A DNA stretch of 64,000 bases from positions 62,001 through 126,000 of the forward strand of contig CAVSEK010000001.1 of assembly GCA_963726975.1 (NCBI GenBank). The letters are read 5' to 3'. Source of the stretch: CAVSEK01 sp963726975 (GTDB taxonomy: Bacteria; Actinomycetota; Actinomycetes; Mycobacteriales; SCTD01). The position numbers and the translations under genes were made by a program. Of the stretch, positions 1 through 9,813 are shown in pieces. The notes below the pieces were generated by a model. It ran no database searches. It was not told the origin of the DNA and saw nothing but the letters and a program-made list of their open reading frames with translations. Each line of letters begins with the position of its first letter. The stretch's first letter is position 1.

Positions 1-1
1 G

Positions 2-1949
2 GAGGACCCCACCTCGCCGGAGACCCTGGCCTGGCGGGCGGCGCAGGACGCCCTGTGCGCGGACCACCTGGCCGGGCTGCCCGGGCGGGACCGGCTCGCC
101 GCCGGTCTCGAGGGGCTGCTGCGCGCCGGCGCGGTCGGGACCCCGGCGTGGCGCGCGGGGCGGCCGTTCTGGACCCGGCGCGACCCCGGGCAGGAGCACG
201 CGGTGCTGTGGACCCGGGACGCCGACGGCGCCGAGCGGGCGCTCGTGGACGTCGGCGCCCTCGACCCGTCGGGCGCGACGACGCTGGACGCCTGGGCGCC
301 GAGCAAGGAGGGGACCCGGCTGGCGTACCAGACCTCGACCGGCGGCGACGAGGAGTCGCTGCTGCGGGTGCTCGACGTCGCGACCGGTGCGGTGCTCGAG
401 GGGCCGGTCGACCGGTGCCGCTACTCCCCCGTCGCGTGGGAGCCCGGCGGCGGGGCCTTCTTCTACGTGCGTCGGCAGCCGCCCGGCAGCGTGCCCGCCG
501 GCGAGGAGCAGTTCCACCGCCGGGTGCGGCGGCACGTCGTCGGCACGCCCTTCGACGACGACCCGCAGGTCTGGGGCGAGGGGCTCGACCCGACGCACTA
601 CTACGGCTGCTCGGTCTCGCGCGACGGCCGCTGGCTGCTGCTGTCCGCCAGCGCGGGCACGGCGCCGCGCGACGACGTGTGGCTCGCGGACCTCACCGCC
701 GGAGGTCCTCCCGAGCCCGTCCAGGTCGGGGTCGACGCGCGCTGCGCCGCCGAGATCGGGCTGGACGGGCGGCTCTGGCTGCTCACCGACCGCGACGCCC
801 CCCGCGGGCGGCTGTGCGTGGCCGACCCCGGGCGCCCCCGCGACTGGCGCACGGTCGTGCCCGAGGACGCCGAGGCGGTCCTCGAGGACGCGCTGCAGCT
901 CGCGGGCGGCCGCCTCGCGGTGCTGCGCAGCCGGCACGCGGTGAGCGAGCTCGAGGTCGACGGCGTGCCGGTGCCGCTGCCCGGGCTGGGCACCGCCCTC
1001 GGGCTGTCCGGCCACCCCGAGGGCGGGTCGGAGCTGTGGTTCGGCTGGACGACGACGACCACCCCGCCGCAGGTGCACCACCTCGACGTCGGCACCGGCG
1101 AGCGCGCGCCTGTGGGCGCAGGCGCCCGGGGCCGGGCCGGCGCCGCTGGTCAGCGCCCGCGTCGTCGAGGTCGTGTCGGCGGACGGCACGACCGTGCGGG
1201 CGCAGGTGCTCTCGCCCGCGGACGGCCCGGACCGGCCCCGCCCGACCGTCCTCTACGGCTACGGCGGCTTCTCGGTCCCGCTGTCGCCGGGCTGGACGCC
1301 GAGCGCGCTCGCCTGGGTCGCGGCGGGGGGCGTGTGGGTCGTGGCCAACCTGCGTGGCGGCTCGGAGGAGGGCGAGGCCTGGCACCGGGCGGGCATGCGC
1401 GAGCACAAGCAGAACGTCTTCGACGACCTCGCCGCCGTCGCCGACGCCCTCGTGCGCGACGGCTGGACGACGCCGGAGCAGCTCGGGCTCTACGGCGGGA
1501 GCAACGGCGGGCTGCTCGTCGGCGCCGCGCTGACCCAGCGCCCGGCCGCCTGCGCCGCCGTCGTCTGCTCGGCACCGCTGCTCGACATGGTCCGCTACGA
1601 GCGCTCCGGCCTCGGTCGCACGTGGTCCGACGAGTACGGCACCGCCGACGACCCCGTCGAGCTGGGGTGGCTGCTGTCGTACTCCCCGTACCACGCGGTG
1701 CGGCCCGGCACCGCCTACCCCGCGGTCCTGTTCACCGTCTTCGACGGGGACTCGCGGGTCGACCCGCTGCACGCCCGCAAGACGTGCGCGGCGCTGCAGG
1801 CGGCGACGACGTCGGCGCGGCCGGTCCTGCTGCGCGACGAGGAGGACGTCGGGCACGGCGCCCGGTCCGTGACGCGCACGCTCGGCCTGTCGGTGGACGT
1901 GCTGGCCTTCCTCGCCGCCCACACCGGGCTCGACCTGGCGGAGGGCTGA
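2..1949 (+). CDS. S9 family prolyl oligopeptidase, 5' partial, frame broken near 1108
   Basis: This is a cytosolic serine peptidase of the prolyl oligopeptidase family that cleaves short peptides. Reading from base 2 gives EDPTSPETLAWRAAQD, typical of the family N-terminus, so only a few residues lie outside the window. A beta-propeller half (to about base 1100) is followed by the alpha/beta-hydrolase half. The nucleophile Ser is in GGSNGG (about 1500), the acid Asp is in FDGDSRVDP and the His is in VGHGA near the end. The frame moves by +1 at GAGCGCGC[G][C]CTG (bases 1108-1109). Dropping one base restores ERALWAQAPG and joins two conserved halves, so a consensus error is more likely than a real mutation. 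DUF2867 and globin genes follow closely on the same strand. Confidence 0.88.
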
Positions 1950-1952
1950 GCC

Positions 1953-2432
1953 GTGGTGCACGTCGACGCCCGCCGGCGCCCCGTCGCCGCCCCTCCCGAC
2001 CGGCTGTGGGCCGTCGTCGAGGGGCTCGGCGGGACGGCGGGCTGGCACGCCCCGCCGCTGGTCTGGGGCGCCCGGGGGCTGCTCGACGCGCTGCTCGGCG
2101 GTCCCGGCCGGCGCCGCGGCCGCCCGGACCGGGCGCACCTCGCGGTCGGCGACGCGGTCGACTCCTGGCGGGTCGAGCAGGTCGGGCCCGGTCGCCGGCT
2201 GGTGCTCCGCTCGGAGATGAGGCTGCCGGGCACCGCTCGCCTCGAGCTCGCGGTGGAAGAGGACCACGGCCGGACGGTGTTGTCGCAGCGCGTGGTCTTC
2301 GACCCGCGCGGGCTCGCCGGCTCCGCCTACTGGTGGCTGGTCGCGCCCGTCCACGGCCTGGTCTTCGCCACCATGGCGCGCGGCACTGCCCGCGCCGCCG
2401 AGCGGGCCACCGACCCGGAGGTCCGGTCCTGA
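1953..2432 (+). CDS. DUF2867 domain protein
   Basis: This protein of about 159 residues has the DUF2867 layout seen in actinobacteria: a START-like core with a HAPPLVWGARGLLDALLGG segment, a basic loop, then SWRVEQVGPGRRLVLRSEMRLPG and a C-terminal WWLVAPVHGLVF segment. The function of the family is unknown; a hydrophobic-ligand fold is an inference. It starts with GTG 3 nt after the S9 peptidase stop, or 3 nt later at a second GTG. Its stop TGA overlaps the CTG proposed as the start of the globin gene, so the three genes probably form one transcript. Confidence 0.75.
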   Translation: MVHVDARRRPVAAPPDRLWAVVEGLGGTAGWHAPPLVWGARGLLDALLGGPGRRRGRPDRAHLAVGDAVDSWRVEQVGPGRRLVLRSEMRLPGTARLELAVEEDHGRTVLSQRVVFDPRGLAGSAYWWLVAPVHGLVFATMARGTARAAERATDPEVRS

Positions 2433-2812
2433 GCGAGCAGCAGTCCCTCTACGAGCTGGTCGGCGGCGCGCCCGTCTTCCGGCAGCTCGTCGACGCCTTC
2501 TACGAGGGGGTCGCGGACGACCCGGTGCTGCGGCCGCTCTACCCCGAGGAGGACCTCGAGCCGGCGAAGCGGCGGCTGCGGATGTTCCTCGAGCAGTACT
2601 GGGGCGGACCGACCACCTACAGCGAGGAGCGCGGCCACCCCCGGCTGCGCATGCGGCACGTCACCTGGCAGATCGGTGAGCGCGAGCGCGACGCCTGGCT
2701 GGCGCACATGCTGTCCGCCGTCGCCCGGCTCGACGTCGACGAGCGGGCGCGGGTGGCCATCTGGGACCACCTCGAGCGCGCCGCGCACACGCTGGTCAAC
2801 GTCCCCCGCTGA
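2429..2812 (+). CDS. glbO: Group II truncated hemoglobin (trHbO)
   Basis: This is a small heme protein that binds oxygen and is linked to respiration and redox protection in actinobacteria. The sequence SLYELVGGAPVFRQLVDAFY matches the family N-terminus. The proximal histidine is in LRMRHVTWQIG and the group II tryptophan is in RDAWLAHM. Length (about 127 residues) is normal. No ATG, GTG or TTG lies in frame at the right place. The best start is CTG at 2429, which overlaps the previous stop as CTGA and has GGAGG six bases upstream. A sequencing slip hiding a normal start is the alternative. Confidence 0.85.
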   Translation: MSEQQSLYELVGGAPVFRQLVDAFYEGVADDPVLRPLYPEEDLEPAKRRLRMFLEQYWGGPTTYSEERGHPRLRMRHVTWQIGERERDAWLAHMLSAVARLDVDERARVAIWDHLERAAHTLVNVPR

Positions 2813-2911
2813 CCCCCCTGGCGAGACCCCACCCCCTGGCGACGATCTGCCGCTGCGGGCGGGACGTACGGCGGGTCGCCGCCAGGAGCGGTGAACCACC
2901 GGCAGGAGGGG

Positions 2912-3241
2912 TCAGCGCGGGACCCGGCGCAGCGCGGCGCCGGCGAGCAGCCAGCCCACCGCGACGCCGAGCAGGTCGGCGAGCGCGTCGTGCCAGTCCC
3001 CGTCCCGGGCCGCCAGCGCGACGCCCTGCACGACCTCGCTCGCGGGGGCGTACGCGCAGAGCAGCCCCAGGGCGAGCACCGACGCCCCGAACCGCCAGCG
3101 CGCGGTGCCGGCGAGCACGGCGAACAGCGCCGCGTGCACGAGCTTGTCGGCCTGCCAGAACGGCAGGGCCCCGTCGCTCGCCGGCCGGAACAGCACGTAG
3201 AGGCTCAGCAGCACGGCAGCCCCGAAGGCCAGCGTGGCCAT
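2912..3241 (-). CDS. VanZ-like membrane protein
   Basis: This 109-residue integral membrane protein has about four predicted helices. The VanZ-family pattern is visible: DKLVHAALFAVLAGTARW early, then APASEVVQG and DALADLLGVAVGWLLAG near the end, with conserved polar residues at helix ends. VanZ confers low-level teicoplanin resistance in enterococci, but most homologues have no known role. It lies just downstream of ettA on the same strand and may be co-transcribed. The start is the first ATG (MATLAFGAAV). Confidence 0.8.
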   Translation of the reverse strand: MATLAFGAAVLLSLYVLFRPASDGALPFWQADKLVHAALFAVLAGTARWRFGASVLALGLLCAYAPASEVVQGVALAARDGDWHDALADLLGVAVGWLLAGAALRRVPR

Positions 3242-3278
3242 CGGGGTCGCCGTGCGCGTCGGAGCGGTCAGCCCCGGC

Positions 3279-4961
<1,683 letters not shown>

Positions 4962-4988
4962 GCCGCCCAGCCTACGGGCGCGGGCCCT

Positions 4989-5022
4989 CGCCCCGACCGG
5001 AGCCGGGGGGCCGGTCGGGGCG
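4989..5022 (-). terminator. Hairpin between ssb and ettA
   Basis: Bases 4989-5000 and 5011-5022 form a perfect 12-bp GC-rich inverted repeat with a 10-nt loop. It lies just past the end of the ssb-like gene and upstream of ettA, so it probably terminates the ssb transcript. There is no U tract, as is usual in actinobacteria. Confidence 0.6.
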
Positions 5023-5033
5023 GGCGGCCCGGC

Positions 5034-5525
5034 TCAGGCGGCCTGCTCGTCGGCCTCGGCGACCTCCGGGTCGCGCGCACCGCCGGGCTCGCCGGGCAGC
5101 ACCTCCCCCGTCTGCTGGTCGACCAGCCCGCTGGACACCCAGGGGTCCTCGTGCGGCACGAGCACTCCGGGCCGGACGTACGCGGCGGCCGCCCGCGACA
5201 GCTCCAGGCCGACGCTCGTCGCCTCGATCTCCAGGCCGCTGCGCCGCTCGCCGCCCTCGACCTCCCAGCTGCGCGTGGTGAGCCGGCCGGTGACGACGAC
5301 CCGGTCCCCCTTGCCCAGCGACGACGCGCAGTGGTCGGCCAGCGAGCGCCACACCGTGACGCCGAACCAGAGCGTCTCGCCGTCGTTCCACGCCCCCGCG
5401 TGGCGGTCGAGCCGGCGCGGGGTGGCCGCGATCCGGAAGTCGGCGACGTGCACGCCCTGCGGGGTGACCCGCGACCGCGGCGGGCCGGCGACGTTGCCGA
5501 TGACGGTGAGGTGGGGCTCGTGCAC
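5034..5525 (-). CDS. ssb: Single-stranded DNA-binding protein
   Basis: This OB-fold protein binds single-stranded DNA in replication and repair. HLTVIGNVAGPP, then VADFRIAATPRR, WFGVTVWRSLADHCASSLGKGDRVVVTGRL and RSGLEIEATSVG follow the SSB core order. The tail is acidic (AEADEQAA) but lacks the DDxPF tip of replicative SSB, so this is probably an accessory paralogue such as SsbB. The GTG at 5525 was chosen because GGAGG lies five bases before it; the long upstream extension in this frame has no conserved sequence. Confidence 0.87.
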   Translation of the reverse strand: MHEPHLTVIGNVAGPPRSRVTPQGVHVADFRIAATPRRLDRHAGAWNDGETLWFGVTVWRSLADHCASSLGKGDRVVVTGRLTTRSWEVEGGERRSGLEIEATSVGLELSRAAAAYVRPGVLVPHEDPWVSSGLVDQQTGEVLPGEPGGARDPEVAEADEQAA

Positions 5526-5685
5526 GGGGACCTCCAGGGCTCGGGTCGCTCCAGCCCGGCGGCTGGCCCCCAGACCGTCCCGCGGACCGGCCGGCCCCAG
5601 GTCCCGCGAGCGCCCGCTGTGGACGTCGCCCGGACCTGTGGACACCCGGGTCCCGGGGTCGCAGGACCCTGCTACCGCCTGCGGG

Positions 5686-6681
5686 CTACCTCGTGAAGGC
5701 CGAGCGGAACGACGCCTCCGACAGCCCCGGGCAGGTGACGTCGAGGTCGCGGTCGCCCTCGACCCACTGCGCCAGCCAGACCGGCCCCCCGGGAGCCGAG
5801 GCGGCCGCGCAGCGCCCGAGCGCCCCCGCCCGCCCGCCGCCGCCCGGCACCCACGCCGGCAGGTCGGGGAAGGCGGCGCCCCCGGTGATCTGCTGCCACC
5901 CGCTGCGGTAGGTGTAGAGGCCCACCCGCAGCCCGGCCCCGCGCAGCCCGTCGAGGACGCCCTGCACGACCGCGAGGTTCTCGGCCGGGTCGGCGGACCA
6001 CGGCCGCCCCTTGCTGGGCTCGACGTCCACCCACACCATCGGTGCCGCCAGGCCCGCGCCGCGCAGCTGCTCGACGTCGTACGCCGCCTGCGCCTGCCCC
6101 ACGCGCCGCAGCCGCCCCCGCCGGTCCCCGCTGCCGCCGTACGTCGCCAGCTCGGCGTCGGTCGGGAACGTCGTCACGGCGTACGCGCCGAGCCAGCGCC
6201 CGGCGGAGCGCTGCTGGGCGACGAGGTCGGCCAGGCACGGGTCGGGGGTGAAGGCGGGGCCGTTCGTCAGGCCCAGCACGACGAAGCGGGCCTCCGGCAG
6301 CGGCTGCGGCAGACCGAGCGTCGGGCGCTCCGGGATGCCCAGGCCGACCGGGCAGTTCGGCCAGGACACGTCCCCGCCGAGCGCCGGCGCCGCGGGCACG
6401 GCCGGCGCCCGGGGAGCGGCGGGCCGCGGCGCCGGGGCAGGGGGCGCCGTGGGAGCGGCCGTCGGGGCCGCCGCGGGAGGCGCGGGCGGTGCAGGCGGGC
6501 GCACCGGGACCGGGGCGGGCGCCACCGCGGTCGGGGGCGCGGCGGCCTCCTCGGCGGCCAGGGCGCCCGCTGCCGGGCGCGCGGCGGCGACGTCCTCCGG
6601 CACCGCGCCGGTGCGGGCGGCTCCGAGCAGCAGCAGGACGACGACGGCTCCCGCCGCCGCGGCGACCCGACCCCTGCCCAC
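5686..6681 (-). CDS. Secreted glycoside-hydrolase-like protein (DUF1906 type)
   Basis: This is an exported protein with an N-terminal hydrophobic signal (VAAAAGAVVVLLLLGAARTGA) and a long Ala/Pro-rich linker. Its C-terminal TIM-barrel-like domain is of the DUF1906/Rv2525c type. Domain landmarks are DVSWPNCPVG at the start, WVDVEPSKGRPW with the acidic pair, GLYTYRSGWQQITGG and a terminal WLAQWVEGDRDLDVT. The family resembles GH25 muramidases, but activity is unproven. The GTG at 6681 has GGGAGG six bases before it; the longer frame overlaps the divergent WS/DGAT gene. A role at the cell wall is an inference. Confidence 0.8.
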   Translation of the reverse strand: MGRGRVAAAAGAVVVLLLLGAARTGAVPEDVAAARPAAGALAAEEAAAPPTAVAPAPVPVRPPAPPAPPAAAPTAAPTAPPAPAPRPAAPRAPAVPAAPALGGDVSWPNCPVGLGIPERPTLGLPQPLPEARFVVLGLTNGPAFTPDPCLADLVAQQRSAGRWLGAYAVTTFPTDAELATYGGSGDRRGRLRRVGQAQAAYDVEQLRGAGLAAPMVWVDVEPSKGRPWSADPAENLAVVQGVLDGLRGAGLRVGLYTYRSGWQQITGGAAFPDLPAWVPGGGGRAGALGRCAAASAPGGPVWLAQWVEGDRDLDVTCPGLSEASFRSAFTR

Positions 6682-6802
6682 GCGCACCCTCCCGACCTCG
6701 GCACGGACACCCTCGCGCTCGAGCCTGCCAGCCCGGGGCCGCCCGGGAGCCGCCGGCGCAATGCTACGGTCGCGTAACAAACGTCGACGAGGAGGACGGC
6801 CC

Positions 6803-8179
6803 GTGGGTCTCATGCCGGTGACCGACTCGATGTTCATGCTGCCGGAGACCCGCGAGCAGCCGATGCACGTCGGCGGCCTGCAGGTCTTCCAGCTGCCGGA
6901 GGGCGCCGGGCCCGACTGGCTGCACGAGGTCTACGCCCGCTCCGTGCAGGTCACCGACGTCGCGCCCGCGTTCCGCCGCAAGGCCTACCGCGGGCCCCTG
7001 ACCCTGGGCCAGTGGGCCTGGGGCACCGACCGCGCGCTCGACCTCGAGCACCACGTGCGGCACTCGGCGCTGCCGGCCCCCGGGCGGGTGCGCGAGCTGT
7101 TCGCGCTCGTCTCGCGCCTGCACGCGACGCTGCTGGACCGGGAGCGGCCGCTGTGGGAGGCGCACCTCATCGAGGGGCTCGAGGGCGGCCGCTTCGCGGT
7201 CTACACCAAGATCCACCACGCGATGATGGACGGCGTCACCGCCAACCGGCTGCTGCAGAGCTCGCTGAGCACCTCTCCCGACGAGCCGACCACCCTGCCG
7301 TGGCAGACCCGCCCCTCGGCCGGCAAGCGCCGTACGCCCTCCGGCCCCGGGCTCGGGGCGCTGCCCGGGCTCGCGGTCGCCCTGGCCGGAGACGCCCTCA
7401 CGCTGCCGCCCCGGCTGCTGTCGATCGCGGCGCACGCCGTGCGTGACCAGGCCGTCGCCCTGCCGGGGCAGGCGCCGCGCAGCATGCTCAACGGCTCGAT
7501 CAGCGCCTCTCGCCGGTTCGCGGGCGACTCCTGGTCGATGGCGCGCATCCGCGCCGTCGCCCGCGCCGCCGACGCCACCGTCAACGACGTCGTGGTCGCC
7601 ATGTGCTCCTCGGCGCTGCGCGACTACCTGCTCGGCCTCGACGCGCTGCCCGACGCGCCGCTCATCGCGATGGTGCCGGTCTCCCTGCGCGACAAGGACG
7701 CCCCCGACGCCGCCGGCAACGCGGTCGGCACCATCTTGTGCAACCTCGCGACCGACCAGGCCGACCCGCAGGCCCGCCTGCTCGCGGTGCGCGACTCGAT
7801 GCGGCACGGCAAGGCCGGCCTCAAGGGCCTGTCGGCCGTGCAGGTCAGCGCCCTGTCGGCGGTGGTCATGGCGCCGCTGCTGCTCAACGGGCTGGTGGGG
7901 CTGCACAAGGCGACCCGCCCGCCCTTCAACCTCGTCATCTCGAACGTGCCCGGCCCCACGGAGCCGCTCTACTGGAACGGCGCGCGCATGGAGGGCAGCT
8001 ACCCGCTGTCGATCCCGCTGCAGGGGCAGGCGCTGAACATGACGATCACGAGCTACGCCGGGGAGGTGCAGTTCGGCCTCGTCGGGTGCCGCCGGACGGT
8101 GCCGCACCTGCAGCGCCTGCTCGTCGGGCTCGAGGACGGCCTCGCGGCCCTGGAGTCGGCCTTCGCCGTGCGCGCCTGA
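6803..8179 (+). CDS. WS/DGAT family acyltransferase
   Basis: This enzyme makes wax esters or triacylglycerol from acyl-CoA and an alcohol or diacylglycerol, a common carbon store in actinobacteria. The 458-residue product has the catalytic HHAMMDG motif (HHxxxDG) about 136 residues in. It also has MPVTDSMFMLPETREQPMHV at the N-terminus and the late NVPGPTEPLYW motif. A GGAGG box precedes GTG 6803. TACGGT at about 6765 may be the -10 element. The gene is divergent from the DUF1906 gene and ends at a bidirectional hairpin. Confidence 0.93.
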   Translation: MGLMPVTDSMFMLPETREQPMHVGGLQVFQLPEGAGPDWLHEVYARSVQVTDVAPAFRRKAYRGPLTLGQWAWGTDRALDLEHHVRHSALPAPGRVRELFALVSRLHATLLDRERPLWEAHLIEGLEGGRFAVYTKIHHAMMDGVTANRLLQSSLSTSPDEPTTLPWQTRPSAGKRRTPSGPGLGALPGLAVALAGDALTLPPRLLSIAAHAVRDQAVALPGQAPRSMLNGSISASRRFAGDSWSMARIRAVARAADATVNDVVVAMCSSALRDYLLGLDALPDAPLIAMVPVSLRDKDAPDAAGNAVGTILCNLATDQADPQARLLAVRDSMRHGKAGLKGLSAVQVSALSAVVMAPLLLNGLVGLHKATRPPFNLVISNVPGPTEPLYWNGARMEGSYPLSIPLQGQALNMTITSYAGEVQFGLVGCRRTVPHLQRLLVGLEDGLAALESAFAVRA

Positions 8180-8206
8180 ACGGGTCCCGGGCACCCCGGG
8201 ACCCGT
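8180..8206. terminator. Bidirectional terminator hairpin
   Basis: A perfect 12-bp inverted repeat (ACGGGTCCCGGG and its complement) with a 3-nt CAC loop fills the gap between two convergent genes. It should stop transcription from both the WS/DGAT gene and the secreted-protein gene. Confidence 0.75.
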
Positions 8207-8218
8207 CCAGGCCGGGCA

Positions 8219-8671
8219 CTACGGGCAGGCGACCATGAGGTGGAAGCCGCGGTTGGCGAACGCGCCCGAGCTGTCGTGGGTGCTCAGGAAGACGCCGTTG
8301 GCGGTGCCGACCCGGCGCACCGTGGTGATCTCACCCGTGGGCTCGGTCCCCGACGAGGCGCTGCTGCCCACGGTGGCGATGAAGGCGCACCGGCTGACGT
8401 TGCGGTTGAAGATGACCTCGTACTGGCCGGTCGTCAGGTTCGTGCTCGAGTTGACGCCCTTGCCGCGGGCGAAGGTCCCGTCGCTGTTGATGACGGCGAA
8501 GCGGTCGCCCGACGCCACCTCGGCGACCGGGCCCGACGGGGTGGTCGACCTGACGGTGTTCGGGCTCGGCGTCCGCGCGTCGGCGGTGCCGCCCACGACG
8601 GCGAGCGCCACGGCGCTGCTCGCGACGGCGACGACGGTGGTGCCGCGGAAGATGGCGCGACGGTGGTTCAT
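8219..8671 (-). CDS. Small secreted protein of unknown function
   Basis: A 150-residue exported protein begins with MNHRRAIFRGTTVVAVASS and a signal peptide ending near GGTADA. The mature part is rich in Ser, Thr and Gly and contains DRFAVINSDGTFARGKGVNSS, then YEVIFNRNVSRCAFIATVGSS and a terminal RGFHLMVACP. Two cysteines could form a disulfide. I recognise no family. The ATG at 8671 has a GGGGA stretch just upstream. It converges on the WS/DGAT gene across a shared hairpin; the 210 bp upstream, up to the tRNA-Arg gene, hold no visible gene. Confidence 0.72.
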   Translation of the reverse strand: MNHRRAIFRGTTVVAVASSAVALAVVGGTADARTPSPNTVRSTTPSGPVAEVASGDRFAVINSDGTFARGKGVNSSTNLTTGQYEVIFNRNVSRCAFIATVGSSASSGTEPTGEITTVRRVGTANGVFLSTHDSSGAFANRGFHLMVACP

Positions 8672-8880
8672 GGATGTCCCCCTGGTCCAGGTCCGGCGGC
8701 CGGGCGGCCGTCGGTGCACCCGTCGAGGGTTTGGCGCAGCGCACGACTGCACGGTCCCCGGCACCGGGCTCGGCGCCGGACCGCCGCCCCCCCAGGCGGG
8801 TCCGCGTCGAGCAGTCTGGCCCTCCTGCGCCCGCCGTCAAGGGGCAGTTCGCAGGAGTGGTCGGGCAGACTGACCTGCGG

Positions 8881-8953
8881 GCGCCCGTAGCTCAGCGGAC
8901 AGAGCGGGGATCTTCTAAGTCCACGGTCGCAGGTTCGAACCCTGCCGGGCGCG
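8881..8953 (+). tRNA. tRNA-Arg (anticodon UCU)
   Basis: A full cloverleaf is visible. The acceptor stem is GCGCCCG pairing with CGGGCGC at 8946-8952, the D arm has GCTCAGCGGACAGAGC, the anticodon loop is CTTCTAA and the T arm is GCAGGTTCGAACCCTGC. CCA is not encoded. It reads AGA, a rare codon in this genome. Confidence 0.96.
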
Positions 8954-8958
8954 CGCCG

Positions 8959-9729
8959 TCAGGACGACCAGACCGGCTGCCGCTTCTCCAGGAAGGCGGC
9001 GACGCCCTCGCGGGCGTCGGGCAGCTGGCTCGTCGCGGCCATGACGTCCACCGCGTGCGCGTAGGCCCCCGCGTCGTCGAGCTGCAGCTGCGCGTAGAGC
9101 GTCACCTTGCCGATCGCCTTGCTCGCGGCGCTGCCGCGCGTGACCCGGCGGACGAGGTCGGCGACCGCGTCGTCGAGCTCGTCGTCCGGGACGACCGCGT
9201 TGACCAGCCCCCAGTCCAGCGCCGTGCGGGCGTCGACGACGTCGCCGGTCAGCGCCAGCTCCGCCGCGCGCTTGCGACCCACGTTGCGGGCGATGGCGAC
9301 CATGGGCGTGTGGCAGAACCAGCCGCCCTTGCCGCCGGGCGCCGCGAAGCCGGCGCTCTCCCCGGCGACGGCGAGGTCGCAGCTCGCGACGAGCTGGCAG
9401 CCGGCGGCCGTCGCCAGGCCGTGCACGCGCGCGACGACCGGCTGAGGCACCTGCTGCAGGCCCGTCATGAGCTGCGTGCAGACCTCGAGCATGGTGCGCA
9501 CGGTCGCCTCGTCGGCGCCCGCGACGTCGGCGAAGTCGTGCCCCGCGCAGAAGACCGGACCGTTGCCCGCCAGCACGATCGCCCGCGCGTCGCTGCTGCC
9601 CGCCTGCCGCACCGCGTCGAGCAGCTCGCGCAGGTGCGCCGTCGACAGCGCGTTGCGCTGCCGCGGCCGGTCCATGGTGATGGTGACGACGTCGCCGTCC
9701 CGCTCGACCTGCACGTGCTCGTACGCCAC
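8959..9729 (-). CDS. Enoyl-CoA hydratase/isomerase family protein
   Basis: This is a crotonase-fold enzyme acting on acyl-CoA. The oxyanion-hole segments are visible: DRPRQRNALSTAHL and FCAGHDFADVAG, then HGLATAAGCQLVASCDLAVA. The 256-residue length is normal. The second acidic catalytic residue of true hydratases is not obvious, since GKGGWFCHTP occupies that region, so the exact reaction is open. GTG 9729 is preceded by GGAGGAGG. The same frame stays open far upstream, but that part is antisense to the DUF445 gene and is not coding. Confidence 0.88.
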   Translation of the reverse strand: MAYEHVQVERDGDVVTITMDRPRQRNALSTAHLRELLDAVRQAGSSDARAIVLAGNGPVFCAGHDFADVAGADEATVRTMLEVCTQLMTGLQQVPQPVVARVHGLATAAGCQLVASCDLAVAGESAGFAAPGGKGGWFCHTPMVAIARNVGRKRAAELALTGDVVDARTALDWGLVNAVVPDDELDDAVADLVRRVTRGSAASKAIGKVTLYAQLQLDDAGAYAHAVDVMAATSQLPDAREGVAAFLEKRQPVWSS

Positions 9730-9813
9730 GGCTCCTCCTCCGCCCGGCCCGGTGCCGGGACCGCATCGTCCCCGGCCGGGGGCGCGCCGTCGAGCGCCGC
9801 CTAGGGTCCGGGC

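Noticed and set aside
203..2812. A single 869-codon frame from the S9 peptidase to the globin
   Set aside because: Its middle (about 1110-2428) is out of frame with the peptidase C-terminus and DUF2867; only the ends are real genes.
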